Shown here piece by piece: positions 55,554 through 64,000 of a DNA stretch of 64,000 nucleotides. Below the pieces are notes generated by a model. It was not told the DNA's origin. It was given only the letters and a program-made list of their open reading frames with translations, and did no database searches. The position numbers and the translations under genes were made by a program. Location: positions 1,538,001 to 1,602,000 of the forward strand of contig NC_008554.1 in assembly GCF_000014965.1 (NCBI RefSeq), written 5' to 3'. Source of the stretch: Syntrophobacter fumaroxidans MPOB. GTDB taxonomy: Bacteria > Desulfobacterota > Syntrophobacteria > Syntrophobacterales > Syntrophobacteraceae. Position 1 is the stretch's first letter. Each line of letters opens with the position of its first letter.

Positions 55554-55980
55554 GATTTTCCCCCGGTCGCCTTTCAAGCCGTTGCGTCGTTTCGGTGCAA
55601 CCCGCCCCTCCCGTGCCACCCCGCTCGAATATCATGGGGATCCAAACTCAATCTCTATAAGATTACTAAACTAGTAGGATCGATCGATTCAGTCAAGTTT
55701 TTTCCCTTCGTGATGAAACAAACGCATTCCCGGCATCAGAGCGCGATCCCCCGTCGTCTTCTCCCCTCCCCGGCGCCTTTGTTCCGTCGAAAGAGGAACC
55801 CGCGCTGCAACCGTAACGGCTGTAGACGAACGAAGATGGGTCGATGAACCGGTTGCGCCGCAGGCCGATTCACATTAGATTCCATGGCGTATCGCGTTTC
55901 CGGAAGACCCTCCCATGGGCGGTTTGTCTCGGGCGGAGGCTCTCCGGTTCAATCCGTCACATCCGTGAAAGCGGAGCACC
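55554..55980. other. Intergenic between Rrf2 gene and methyltransferase
   Basis: Apart from the Rrf2 promoter (55664-55696), no gene or terminator is seen in this divergent 427-bp region. Confidence 0.4.
55664..55696 (-). promoter_or_regulatory. Promoter with palindromic operator of the Rrf2 gene
   Basis: On the minus strand TTGACT (plus 55691-55696) is followed after 17 bases by TAGTTT. Overlapping that -10 is TACTA-AAC-TAGTA (plus 55664-55676), a perfect 5-3-5 palindrome in an AT-rich patch. Rrf2 proteins often repress their own genes from such sites. Confidence 0.5.
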
Positions 55981-56559
55981 ATGAGCCCGAACCGATCGCT
56001 TCTGCAACCGGGTGCTGCAACGCACGCCAGAAATCGGGATTTCGCGAAGATCTCCCGTTACTATCGGAGCTTCTATCGGGATATGCGGCAAAACGCGGTC
56101 CTCCCCTACCGGCTCACTGCCCTTGGGGCTTGGGCGACCTCGCGCGCGCCGCACGTCTACGCCTTTTTCAGGACGCTCGACCTCGGCCGGAACCGCCTGT
56201 TCATCGACCTGGGGAGCGGCGACGGAATCGTCGCCTGCATCGCCGCCCTTTTCACCAGGGCGGTGGGCATCGAAGTGGACCTCGATCTGTGCGGGGCCGC
56301 CCGCAAGGCCGCTCGAATCGCCGGGATAAGCACGCGCGTGGAATTCATCTGCGCGGATTATCTCGATCTGCGAATCAGCCGGGCCGACTGCCTGTACATC
56401 TATCCCGACAAGCCCATCGCGCGCCTCGAACGGCTCCTGGGCGGCTGGAGGGGCAGCCTGCTCGTCAACGGCCCGCATCTTCCACCGGAAGAATTCGCCG
56501 CGGTGCGCAGGCTCCGCTGCGGCAGAGAAACATTAACGGTCTACCGGCGGCCGCTCTGA
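55981..56559 (+). CDS. SAM-dependent methyltransferase-like protein
   Basis: A 192-residue class I methyltransferase fold. FIDLGSGDGIVACIAALF at about residues 74-91 is motif I and GIEVDLDLCGAARKAA gives the acidic end of strand 2; FICADYLDL is motif II. The DLGSGDG form with no specialised domain recalls small rRNA or lysine methyltransferase-like proteins, but the substrate is unknown. The first 50 residues are basic. The ATG at 55981 is the first well-placed start. Confidence 0.75.
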   Translation: MSPNRSLLQPGAATHARNRDFAKISRYYRSFYRDMRQNAVLPYRLTALGAWATSRAPHVYAFFRTLDLGRNRLFIDLGSGDGIVACIAALFTRAVGIEVDLDLCGAARKAARIAGISTRVEFICADYLDLRISRADCLYIYPDKPIARLERLLGGWRGSLLVNGPHLPPEEFAAVRRLRCGRETLTVYRRPL

Positions 56560-56607
56560 GCGCCGCCGATTCTCCCTTCAACCCCGCGCTGCGCCATCGC
56601 CTGGATG

Positions 56608-57774
56608 TCAGGCGGAGAGGATGACCCGCGCGATCCGTTCCTGGTCTTCCGGTTCGAGATAGGGGTGCATCGGCAGGCTGAAAATTCTTCTTGAGCAAGC
56701 TTCACTGACCGGGAAATCGCCCTCCCGGTAACCGAGGCTGCTGAAGGCGGGCTGTAGATGCAGGGGTCTGGGATAGTAGATGGCCGTGGGAACCCCGGCT
56801 TTCCCGAGGTTCTCCTGAAGGAGCGCCCGGTGCGACGCGTCCCGGGCCAGGACGGAATACTGCGCCCAGGCGGAGCAACAGTCCGCGGGAACTTTGGGTA
56901 CGCGGACCCCGGAGGAATCGTGGTCGAGGAAAAACGAGTACTGGCCGGCAACTCTTTCTCTCATAATCCGTTCCTCGGGGAAAATCTCGAATTTCGCCAG
57001 CAACACGGCCGCCTGCAGCGTATCGAGACGCCCGTTGAGGCCGATCTCAAGGTTCTCGTACTTGTCCCTGCCCTGTCCGTGGACGAGCAGGGACCTCATC
57101 CGTGCAGCCAGCCGGCCGTCGCCCGTAAAGATCATACCGCCGTCCCCGTATGCTCCGAGGGGCTTGGCGGGGAAGAAGGACGTACAGGCGATTTCGGCCA
57201 ACGCGCATGCTTTCCGGGCCTTGTACTCCCCTCCGAAGGACTGGGCGGCGTCCTCGATCACGACGAGCCCCCCATCCGCGGCCAGGGCATTGATCCGGTC
57301 GTAGTCGGCTGGAATGCCGAAAAGGTCTACGGGCATGACGGCCTTCAACCGCGGAGGCTTGGCGTAGTCTCCGGCCGGCAAGGGATGAAGGGATGCATCC
57401 CATTCCGTTGCGGCTCGAATCACCCGTTCCAGGGCGGCAGGGTCCATGTTGAAGGTGAGCGAATCGATATCCGTGAAAACGGGGATGGCGCCGGCCAGCA
57501 TTATGGCCTCGGCGGTGGCCGTGAACGTAAAAGGCGAAGTGATCACCGCATCCCCGGAACCGACGCCGCAAGCCATCAACGCCAGAAGAAGCGCATCGGT
57601 ACCCGAGGAACAGCCGACGCCGTGCGCCACCCCGACGTATTCGGCCAGCTTCTTTTCAAGCATGGCAATTTCCGGCCCCATGATGTACTGACCGTGATCG
57701 AGGACGGCATGGATACGGTTTTCGATTGCCTTTCTGATGCGTTTTTGCTGAGCTCCCAAATCGATGAATCTCAT
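56608..57774 (-). CDS. DegT/DnrJ/EryC1/StrS-family sugar aminotransferase
   Basis: A 388-residue PLP enzyme that aminates nucleotide-sugar ketones, giving amino sugars for surface polysaccharides. CSSGTDALLLAL forms the phosphate site, Asp175 in VVIEDAAQSF binds the PLP nitrogen, and Lys204 in SFFPAKPLGAYGDGG is the Schiff-base lysine. The short loop form resembles WbpE-type UDP-sugar transaminases. The start at ATG 57772-57774 is chosen over the longer frame to 57870. No other polysaccharide genes are adjacent. Confidence 0.9.
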   Translation of the reverse strand: MRFIDLGAQQKRIRKAIENRIHAVLDHGQYIMGPEIAMLEKKLAEYVGVAHGVGCSSGTDALLLALMACGVGSGDAVITSPFTFTATAEAIMLAGAIPVFTDIDSLTFNMDPAALERVIRAATEWDASLHPLPAGDYAKPPRLKAVMPVDLFGIPADYDRINALAADGGLVVIEDAAQSFGGEYKARKACALAEIACTSFFPAKPLGAYGDGGMIFTGDGRLAARMRSLLVHGQGRDKYENLEIGLNGRLDTLQAAVLLAKFEIFPEERIMRERVAGQYSFFLDHDSSGVRVPKVPADCCSAWAQYSVLARDASHRALLQENLGKAGVPTAIYYPRPLHLQPAFSSLGYREGDFPVSEACSRRIFSLPMHPYLEPEDQERIARVILSA

Positions 57775-58142
57775 GCGGACCTCGTTTCGCCCCGGGGCTT
57801 GGTGAGTGAACAACAACAATCGGAAAAGGCGCGCGGCGGAACAGGGAACGAACATGCCGTCCGGCGACAAGAGTTGCTATACCTGCATTGTGAAAGAAGT
57901 TCAACACATTCCGAACGGGTCGCTCCGCCACTTTGACAAGTCAATCGAGACACAATGGGGTATAATGGCAACGCAAAAACACAACGGAACCGCAGGCAAG
58001 CCTCCTCACCGCGGAGTCGATCGTTCGCGCGCCGCCCGGATTGCGACGCAAACGCCCGGACCCGCGTTGAGGACCGGACGAGTCGTCGGCCGGCTTGCGT
58101 GCACTGATGTCTGCACCGCCTTTTTTTGAAAAAAAAGATCCG
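57775..58142. other. Divergent intergenic region, no clear promoter
   Basis: A perfect TATAAT (57962-57967) and a TTGACA (57934-57939) are present but 22 bases apart, too far for a standard promoter. The palindrome TTGAC-AA-GTCAA (57934-57945) may be an operator. Confidence 0.35.
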
Positions 58143-60722
58143 ATGATGAGAGACCCCTCCGAGATCAAGCACGTGTGCATTCACGGCCATTTTTATCAGC
58201 CGCCCCGCGAAAACCCCTGGCTGGAGGAGATCGAACGGGAAGACAGCGCGGCCCCGCACCACGATTGGAACGAACGGATCAACGCGGAATGCTACCGCGC
58301 CAACGCCGCCGCGCGCGTGGTGGACGAAAAGAACCGCATCCTGAACCTGTACAACAATTACGGCCGCCTCAACTTCAACTTCGGACCGACACTGCTCAAC
58401 TGGCTCGAAAACCACGATCCGTGGGTCTACCGGACCATTCTCGATGCCGACCGCGAGAGTGCGGCACGGTTCGGCGGACACGGCAATGCCATCGCCCAGG
58501 CATACAATCATATCATCATGCCCCTGGCCAATCGTCGCGACAAGCTCACCCAGGTATTGTGGGGAATTCGCGACTTCAGCCGGCGCTTCGGCCGCCATCC
58601 GGAGGGAATGTGGCTGCCGGAAACGGCGGTTGACCGCGAGACTTTGGCAATAATGGCGGATGCCGGCATCAAATTCACTATTCTGTCACCTTCCCAGGCG
58701 GCGCGATGGCGCTTCATCGGAAGCGGGTCCGACTGGACGGATGCCTCAAACGGAAAGATACCGACCGGTCGCGCTTACCGATGCCTGTGCGGCCGCGGGA
58801 AACACATCCATCTGTTCTTTTTCGACGCCGCCATTTCCCGTGGAATCGCTTTCGAACAACTGCTCGGGCACAGCAGCAGCCTTCTTTCGAGAATGGATGC
58901 CGCGTTCGCGGATCGCGACCGGAAACCCGGTGAGCCATGGCTCGTGCATACCGCCACCGACGGAGAATCCTACGGACATCATTTCAAGTTCGGGGACATG
59001 GCCCTGGCCGCGGCCTTCGAAAAAATGGACCAGGACCCCTCTACCCGAATCGTGAACTATGCGACCTTCCTCGCCTCATTTCCGGTGACGGCCGAAGTGG
59101 AGATCGTCGAAAACACCGCCTGGAGCTGCGCTCATGGGGTGGGCAGATGGGAGCGGGACTGCGGTTGTCACATCGGGGGCGGACCGGGATGGCATCAGCG
59201 GTGGCGCGGGCCGCTTCGGAAGGCCCTGGATCAGCTGCGCGACACGCTGGCACGGCATTACGAGCACCAGATGCAGCCCCTCTGCCCGGATCCGTGGAAG
59301 GCCCGTGATGAATACATCGACGCATATCTCGACCAGGAACATCTCCTGGAGGCGTTCATCGAGCGCCACATGCGCCTCAGCTCGGACTTCAGCTCCATCC
59401 ACCGCTTTCTGCGGCTCCTGGAGATGCAGCGTCACGCCATGTTCATGTACACCTCCTGCGGATGGTTCTTTGACGACATCAGCGGCCTGGAATCGTTATT
59501 GATTCTGCGTCATGCCGCGCGCGCCATCCACCTGGCGGAAGAAACCGGAGCCGCGTCCCCGGAGGCCGCGTTTCTGCACACGCTCGAACAGGCCCACAGC
59601 AACCTGCCCGAGCACGGGAACGGGGCGGACATCTACTTGAACACCGTCAAGCCCGGCATCCTCCGGAAGGATCGCATCGCCGCAAACTACGCCATCCAGT
59701 CGTTGGCCGGATCGTCCCGGCGGCGATTCAGCTTTTTCGGCTGCGACGTCCTGCCGCAGCAGGAGGAAGACCTGGGCCGCAGCCCCGTTCCCTGTCGCTT
59801 CGGCCATGTAAAGATCAAGGCGGGCCGAACGTTGGAAGAGGAGGATTTTCTTTACGCGGTCCTGCATTTCGGAGGCCTGGATTTCCGATGCTCGGTGAAG
59901 CGGTACGAAGACGACTCCGAATTCAAATCGATTCTGAAAGCCTTGCAGCAGGCGGTCGAAGGACATCATACGGTCCTTATGGTGCGCATCCTCGACGAGC
60001 GGTTCGGAGCGGATTATTACAGTCTGCACGATGTTTCCAGAGACTTGAGGACGTCCATCGCACTCCAGGTAAGCCGCAAGACCTTTGCTTCCTTTGTCGA
60101 ACTGCAGCGCACCCTGTACCAGGCCCATCAACCCCTGCTGACTTCGCTCCGACAGTGGGGCATCAGGATACCCGCCGATTTGCGGGTCGCCGTGAGGCGG
60201 GTGCTCACCGATGAAGTCAAGGATCTCATCCGGGACATCATCAAGGCCGAAAACGATGCGAGCCGCGAAGAATACGACTGGCAAGCCACCGACTTCAGCT
60301 TCCGGGCGCATGTCAGCCATCTCCAGTCGCTCATCCAGGACGCGAAGTCGTGGGGGACGGCGCTGCAACTGGAAGCCGCATCGATCGATCTGGGCGGCGC
60401 CCTCGTCGAGGCCTTCGAGCAACTCGACAGGCGTCCGTCTTCCCGTGCGGCGGGGAGAGCGGTGCGGCTGCTGGACGTGTGCCGGGTGCTGGGAGTGACC
60501 CCCGAGTTGTGGAAGCTGCAAACGTTGTACTTCGGTATGGTTCGCCGGGGGCTGACCGATCCCGATTGGTTCGCGGAGCTTTTGAACGCCAGGAAATTTT
60601 GCGGTGGGCTTGACAAGAGGCTCGGGTGCCGTTTCGGGGAATTCCTCGACGCGCTTCCCGAGTCGCTCTCCCGGGACATCGTCCCGCTCGTGAGCACAAA
60701 GGCGGTGTCGAGAGTACCCTGA
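58143..60722 (+). CDS. Glycoside hydrolase family 57 protein with DUF3536
   Basis: About 859 residues. The N-terminal 300 residues are a GH57 barrel: CIHGHFYQPPRENPWLE (motif 1, with GHF.QPPREN), NFNFGPTLLNWLE, GMWLPETAVDRETL (likely nucleophile Glu) and HTATDGESYGHHFKFGD (motif 4 Asp). The rest matches the DUF3536 partner domain of long GH57 proteins, whose target is probably an alpha-glucan such as glycogen or a maltodextrin. The start is uncertain: ATG 58143 (or 58146) puts CIHGHFYQP near the N-terminus, while a TTG at 58095 and an ATG at 58107 also exist; none has a strong ribosome binding site. Confidence 0.9.
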   Translation: MMRDPSEIKHVCIHGHFYQPPRENPWLEEIEREDSAAPHHDWNERINAECYRANAAARVVDEKNRILNLYNNYGRLNFNFGPTLLNWLENHDPWVYRTILDADRESAARFGGHGNAIAQAYNHIIMPLANRRDKLTQVLWGIRDFSRRFGRHPEGMWLPETAVDRETLAIMADAGIKFTILSPSQAARWRFIGSGSDWTDASNGKIPTGRAYRCLCGRGKHIHLFFFDAAISRGIAFEQLLGHSSSLLSRMDAAFADRDRKPGEPWLVHTATDGESYGHHFKFGDMALAAAFEKMDQDPSTRIVNYATFLASFPVTAEVEIVENTAWSCAHGVGRWERDCGCHIGGGPGWHQRWRGPLRKALDQLRDTLARHYEHQMQPLCPDPWKARDEYIDAYLDQEHLLEAFIERHMRLSSDFSSIHRFLRLLEMQRHAMFMYTSCGWFFDDISGLESLLILRHAARAIHLAEETGAASPEAAFLHTLEQAHSNLPEHGNGADIYLNTVKPGILRKDRIAANYAIQSLAGSSRRRFSFFGCDVLPQQEEDLGRSPVPCRFGHVKIKAGRTLEEEDFLYAVLHFGGLDFRCSVKRYEDDSEFKSILKALQQAVEGHHTVLMVRILDERFGADYYSLHDVSRDLRTSIALQVSRKTFASFVELQRTLYQAHQPLLTSLRQWGIRIPADLRVAVRRVLTDEVKDLIRDIIKAENDASREEYDWQATDFSFRAHVSHLQSLIQDAKSWGTALQLEAASIDLGGALVEAFEQLDRRPSSRAAGRAVRLLDVCRVLGVTPELWKLQTLYFGMVRRGLTDPDWFAELLNARKFCGGLDKRLGCRFGEFLDALPESLSRDIVPLVSTKAVSRVP

Positions 60723-60776
60723 CGGCGGGCGTAATCCTTTTCGGCCGACGGTCCGGATACATGCGACGATTTCACG

Positions 60777-60814
60777 CGCGATTTCTCGGGCATGTCGCGA
60801 TTTCTCGGGCATTG
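60777..60814. repeat. Two 19-bp tandem repeats
   Basis: CGCGATTTCTCGGGCAT occurs at 60777-60793 and 60796-60812, identical over 17 bases with a 19-base period. They sit just upstream of the CooT-like gene and its possible promoter. Confidence 0.6.
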
Positions 60815-60840
60815 CGGTGCGGAAGGTTTTAGTGTAACAT
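60812..60840 (+). promoter_or_regulatory. Weak promoter candidate of the CooT-like gene
   Basis: TTGCGG (60812-60817), a 17-base spacer, then TAACAT (60835-60840). Both boxes are only moderate matches. Confidence 0.3.
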
Positions 60841-60888
60841 TATAGACAAATTGTTAGTCCCCACGACTCAAGGGAGGTGGAACAGGCG

Positions 60889-61080
60889 ATGTGTGAAGCC
60901 AATGCGTACCTGCTCAAAGACGGGAAAGAACTGTTGTTCATGGAATCGGTGGACGTGTTGGAGGACGAGGGAAGCCAGATCAGGGTCCAGAGCATTTTCG
61001 GGGAACAGAAGGTCGTGAAAGCCAGGATCAGAAGCATGTCCCTGGTCGAACACAAGATCGTCCTCGAGGAGCGAACCTGA
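60889..61080 (+). CDS. CooT-family nickel-binding-like small protein
   Basis: A 63-residue protein beginning MCEANAYLL, the N-terminus typical of CooT, in which Cys2 binds nickel after Met removal. The rest (ESVDVLEDEGSQIRVQSIFGEQKVVKARIRSMSLVEHKIVLEE, in two blocks) is the usual small beta-barrel. CooT was described with carbon monoxide dehydrogenase maturation; here no CODH gene is adjacent. A GGGAGGTGG (60870-60878) lies 11 bases upstream. It is convergent with trmJ. Confidence 0.8.
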   Translation: MCEANAYLLKDGKELLFMESVDVLEDEGSQIRVQSIFGEQKVVKARIRSMSLVEHKIVLEERT

Positions 61081-61084
61081 TCGG

Positions 61085-61858
61085 TCACCGGTTGGGCGAA
61101 TGCTTCCCATTCGGTACGGAAGCGGGACCGTCTTCATCCTTCCGGTCACAGTACCAGTCGATCTGCCTGCAAATGCCTCTCACGATTTTCACTTCTCCGG
61201 CACGGAGCCCTATTCGACTGAAGAATCGCCGGACACTCAGCATCCAATAGTCGGGATTATCCTGATTGATGAAATTGATCCTGGCCAGCGTATCGCGGAG
61301 CTGGTCGTACATGCCTTCGAGCTCTCTGCGCGCGGCGAGCCGAGGCACGAAGCGCTGCGGCTCCTCCCGGTTTGCCGTGTAGAGTTCGTAAGCCACGATC
61401 ATCACTGCCTGGGCGAGGTTTATGGAGGCAAAATCCGCCGTGGGAATGGTGACCAGGAAATCGCAAAACCTCAGTTGCTCATTGGTGAGCCCGCTGCTCT
61501 CCGTTCCGAACAGGATGGCCGCTTCGTTCTCCCGGCTGATGGAGACCAGCTCATCGGCCATCTGTCGTGGATTCCTGACCCTTTGCCGGCGCGAACCCAG
61601 GCGCGCCGTGGTGCCCACGACGTGCCGGAAAGGCGCCAGGGCGTTGCGCAGGTCGTCGTATATCTCCATGGCTTCCACCACGTCTCGCGCGGCGTGAGTC
61701 GCCATCTTCAGAACACGGTCGAGATCGAAATCCAGCGGATTGACCACGAGAAGCCGCCGAATACCCATATTCTTTGCGGACCGTGCCGCCGCTCCGATGT
61801 TCTCCGGGTAGTGAGGCTCATTGAGAACGATCGCGATGTTTTCGAGGTTGACTCTCAT
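61085..61858 (-). CDS. trmJ: tRNA (cytidine/uridine-2'-O-)-methyltransferase TrmJ-type
   Basis: A 257-residue SPOUT methyltransferase that modifies position 32 of tRNA in E. coli. Motif 1 is NIGAAARSAKNMG (about residues 18-30), motif 2 is AAILFGTESSGLTNEQL, and motif 3 is VTIPTADFASINLAQAV, which form the trefoil knot and SAM site. The C-terminal 80 residues (LEGMYDQLRDTLARINFI) are the TrmJ-type dimer extension. The start is uncertain: ATG 61858 (MRVNLENI) versus codons 24 or more bases upstream in the frame reaching 61924. Confidence 0.85.
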   Translation of the reverse strand: MRVNLENIAIVLNEPHYPENIGAAARSAKNMGIRRLLVVNPLDFDLDRVLKMATHAARDVVEAMEIYDDLRNALAPFRHVVGTTARLGSRRQRVRNPRQMADELVSISRENEAAILFGTESSGLTNEQLRFCDFLVTIPTADFASINLAQAVMIVAYELYTANREEPQRFVPRLAARRELEGMYDQLRDTLARINFINQDNPDYWMLSVRRFFSRIGLRAGEVKIVRGICRQIDWYCDRKDEDGPASVPNGKHSPNR

Positions 61859-62225
61859 CGGGTTGTTTACTCCGCTCTGCATTTGCATTGCCGCAGCCTG
61901 CCGAATCGGGGCGCATTCGATCATAACGATCGGAATGGGGAAAGGTATAAGATTTTTCGAACCGGATCAAGCGCGCCCGTCAACCATTCATGTCGAGACC
62001 ATCCGAGATCGCCGTTGACACTCATTTTAGCCGATGTTTAAATAGAATCATGGGCTTCGGTTTCCTCCCGGAAATCGAAGGCATGGCGCGGCAAGGCGCG
62101 TCGGAATTGCCCATTCCCTTTTGCGACAGGCTTTCCGGGTGGATACGAATGAACGGCAGTGCAATGACGATTCCTCGGGAGATCGGCTCCGCGGGAAGCT
62201 GATTTTCAATTGCGGTGAGGGACAT
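61859..62225. other. Divergent intergenic region, no gene seen
   Basis: About 370 bp between trmJ and the Memo-like gene, with no supported gene or strong promoter. Confidence 0.4.
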
Positions 62226-63056
62226 ATGTGCGCCGAGAGAATAAGAGAATCGGTCATAGCCGGGAGCTGGTATCCCGACAACCCCGGTGCCTTGAGAAAC
62301 GAGATCGCGGGCTATCTCAAGCGGGCCCGGCCGCACCCCGGCAGGGAGAACCTGATCGGCCTCGTGGCCCCGCACGCGGGATACATGTATTCGGGCGAGG
62401 TTGCCGCTCACGCGTACCGGCAATTGGAGGGCAGCCGCTTCGAGCGCGTGCTGATTGTGGCCCCAAGTCATCGAACCCGTTTTCCATCGTCAACCATTTA
62501 CCACCTGGGAGGCTTCCGGACTCCCCTGGGGGTGGTCCCGCTCGATGTCGACCTCGTCCAGGCGTTCCTGGAACACCCGCAGCTCAGAGGATATTATCCC
62601 CAGGCGGAAGACCAGGAGCATTCACTCGAAATTCAGCTGCCGTTCCTGCAGGTTGTGCTCGGCGAGTTCAAACTGGTGCCGATCATCATGGGCAACCAGA
62701 CTTACGAGCATTGCACAGAGCTGGCGGAGCTCATCGAGAAGCTGTGCAGGAACAAGAACGTGTTGCTGATCGCCAGCAGCGATTTGTCCCATTATCACTC
62801 GTACCGTGAGGCAAAACAACTGGACGGGATAGTGACCGCGAGAGTCGCGGCATTCGACTGCCAGGGTCTTTTCCGGGACCTGAACGACGGGGCCTGCGAG
62901 GCGTGCGGCGCCGGTCCGATGGTCGCAGTCATGCTTGCAGCCGGGAAGCTGGGAGCGAATGTGTCGAGGGTTTTGCATTACGCCAACTCCGGCGATGTCA
63001 CGGGAGAACGCAGTGGTGTGGTCGGCTATATGGCGGCGGCTTTCTACAGGGAGTAA
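62226..63056 (+). CDS. amrB: Memo-family protein (AmmeMemoRadiSam system protein B)
   Basis: A 276-residue Memo/class-III-dioxygenase-like protein. LVAPHAGYMYSG (His ligand), VAPSHRTRF, QAEDQEHSLEIQLPFLQ, LVPIIMGNQ and IASSDLSHYHSY contain the conserved His/Asp/Cys set around the metal site; CGAGPMVAVML follows. In bacteria Memo-like genes are usually near AMMECR1-like and radical SAM genes. The AMMECR1-like gene follows 22 bp later, so the two form one transcript. The reaction is unknown. ATG 62226 follows GTGAGGGAC. Confidence 0.9.
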   Translation: MCAERIRESVIAGSWYPDNPGALRNEIAGYLKRARPHPGRENLIGLVAPHAGYMYSGEVAAHAYRQLEGSRFERVLIVAPSHRTRFPSSTIYHLGGFRTPLGVVPLDVDLVQAFLEHPQLRGYYPQAEDQEHSLEIQLPFLQVVLGEFKLVPIIMGNQTYEHCTELAELIEKLCRNKNVLLIASSDLSHYHSYREAKQLDGIVTARVAAFDCQGLFRDLNDGACEACGAGPMVAVMLAAGKLGANVSRVLHYANSGDVTGERSGVVGYMAAAFYRE

Positions 63057-63078
63057 TCCGAAGGGCGAGGACCGCAGT

Positions 63079-63642
63079 ATGCACAGGGGCAAAGTGGGGG
63101 TTGATCTGGGACTGTCCGCGGAAGAAAAGCAAACGCTCAGGCAGATTGCTTTCCAGGCCATTCGCAGCCGCTGTTTCGGCGAGCCCCTGCCCGAACCTTC
63201 CCCGGAATCGCCGGGGCTCAAAGAACGGCGCGGCGCTTTCGTATGCCTGCACAAAGGCAAGGAGCTCAGGGGCTGCATCGGCATGATCGAACCGATCGAA
63301 CCCCTGTACAAGACGGTACGGAACATGGCCGTCGAAGCGGCTTTCGGCGATCCGCGCTTCTGCGCTCTCCAATCGGACGAGCTCGACAGGGTCGACATCG
63401 AAATATCCGTTCTCACTCGCCTCGAGCGGATCTCCGACACGGAACGCATAGAAATCGGGAAACACGGCATCTACATCCGAAAGAATTACCAGACGGGCCT
63501 GCTGCTGCCCCAGGTTGCAACGGACAATCATTGGGACACCCGGGAGTTCCTGGAATGGACCTGCCGAAAGGCGGGAATCCCGTCGGATGCATGGAAGGAT
63601 CCCGATACCGAGATCTACATTTTTTCGGCGGACATTTTCTAA
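63079..63642 (+). CDS. amrA: AMMECR1-domain protein (AmmeMemoRadiSam system protein A)
   Basis: A 187-residue AMMECR1-like protein. GAFVCLHKGKELRGCIG contains the invariant LRGCIG core, and AAFGDPRFCALQSDELDRVDIEISVLT follows, both family hallmarks. The reaction is unknown; human AMMECR1 is implicated in development. It is directly downstream of the Memo-like gene. The third member, a radical SAM enzyme, is not seen in the part of the window that remains. ATG 63079 follows GGGCGAGGA. Confidence 0.9.
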   Translation: MHRGKVGVDLGLSAEEKQTLRQIAFQAIRSRCFGEPLPEPSPESPGLKERRGAFVCLHKGKELRGCIGMIEPIEPLYKTVRNMAVEAAFGDPRFCALQSDELDRVDIEISVLTRLERISDTERIEIGKHGIYIRKNYQTGLLLPQVATDNHWDTREFLEWTCRKAGIPSDAWKDPDTEIYIFSADIF

Positions 63643-63818
63643 CGGACCGCTCCGGGCACCGCGCCACACGCGATTTGCCGATGGACGGCCAATTCGGCTT
63701 CCCGGGCGAAAAGCTTGTCGTCGCCAGGTCCGCGGAACGTCACGTGGGAATCGGGACCCGGCGCGGAATGGTATGTGCGGGGCCATGGAACCGCAACACG
63801 GTCAAGTGAGGGTGCGCG

Positions 63819-64000
63819 GTGGCAGAGATATTGGATTTGCAGGATCACAGGCGCCGCCTTTGTGCCGGCAAGGGATACGCCAACTGGAGCCGGAGATTTG
63901 CCGAATCTTTTGACGAAAAAACCACCATCGCCGACTTGAGCGACCCGACCCTGGGGGTGTTGATCCGGGGCGACGAGGAAGCCTCCCTGTGCCTCCACGA
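63819..64000 (+). CDS. Unknown protein, 3' end cut by the window
   Basis: A frame open to the right edge, starting with GTG 63819 behind GAGGGTG. The visible 60 residues are VAEILDLQDHRRRLCAGKGYANWSRRF-type sequence, helical and charged, followed by DLSDPTLGVLIRGDEEAS. I do not recognise it, and it does not look like the radical SAM partner of the Memo/AMMECR1 pair. It lies 176 bp after amrA. Confidence 0.5.
   Translation, partial: MAEILDLQDHRRRLCAGKGYANWSRRFAESFDEKTTIADLSDPTLGVLIRGDEEASLCLH

Noticed and set aside
57934-57967. TTGACA and TATAAT upstream of the GH57 gene as a promoter
   Set aside because: The spacer is 22 bases, beyond the usual 15-19.

Overview
The window reads as chromosome from a GC-rich, anaerobic, sulfate-reducing deltaproteobacterium. 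A Syntrophobacter-like organism is my best guess from gene content; I ran no search. The main evidence is a complete qmoABC operon (electron transfer to APS reductase) and a Tat-exported molybdenum/tungsten formate dehydrogenase whose catalytic residue is encoded by an in-frame TGA (selenocysteine). There is no plasmid or phage module, no rRNA, and one tRNA.

Layout. 1-2760: a conserved unknown, a methyltransferase and a CysQ-type phosphatase in one direction. 3128-8265: a PP1-like phosphatase, dCMP deaminase and three exported proteins (LprI/DUF3298, a small DUF6438-like protein, a glycine-rich repeat protein). 8356-13005 (minus): a soluble double-Cache protein, an SDR-DUF2867 oxidoreductase, a VOC protein and a tubby-like protein, then tRNA-Pro(CGG). 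14395-16599: uvrC with a 14-fold heptad N-terminal extension. 16696-17139: a palindromic repeat element. 17164-23424 (minus): DciA-like protein, a membrane protein, an isovaleryl-CoA-dehydrogenase-like enzyme, and purC / ParB-like / spore-photoproduct-lyase-like genes packed together. 23699-28521: membrane protein, tilS, EF-hand protein, proS. 28946-32331: hsp20, htpX, purA. 33261-38812: CRISPR-like remnant, 14-bp tandem repeats, then fdhA(Sec)-fdhB, terminator hairpin, fdhE. 39230-41745: CoA-transferase/GNAT fusion and a HAD phosphatase. 42041-43861: minCDE. 44151-45000: MoaD/ThiS-like and PC4-like small proteins. 45593-50691 (minus): qmoABC with its own promoter and terminator. 50868-57774: small membrane protein, rmuC, CoA-binding protein, tandem Usp, Rrf2 regulator, methyltransferase, DegT aminotransferase. 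58143-64000: GH57 glycosidase, CooT-like protein, trmJ, the Memo/AMMECR1 pair, and a truncated unknown gene.

How parts work together. Formate oxidation (FdhAB, probably periplasmic, because no membrane subunit follows) and sulfate respiration (QmoABC) would be the energy core. FdhE matures the dehydrogenase. Many other genes are housekeeping (purine synthesis, tRNA modification and charging, DNA repair, cell-division site selection). The most unusual items are the UvrC heptad tail, the ParB-like/photolyase pair behind purC, the tandem soluble Cache protein, the iterated 14-bp sites and CRISPR-like repeats upstream of the selenocysteine formate dehydrogenase, and the 70-bp inverted-repeat element.

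All domain and family names come from reading the translations by eye. Start codons were chosen by ribosome binding sites and family N-termini. Promoters and operators are visual matches only.
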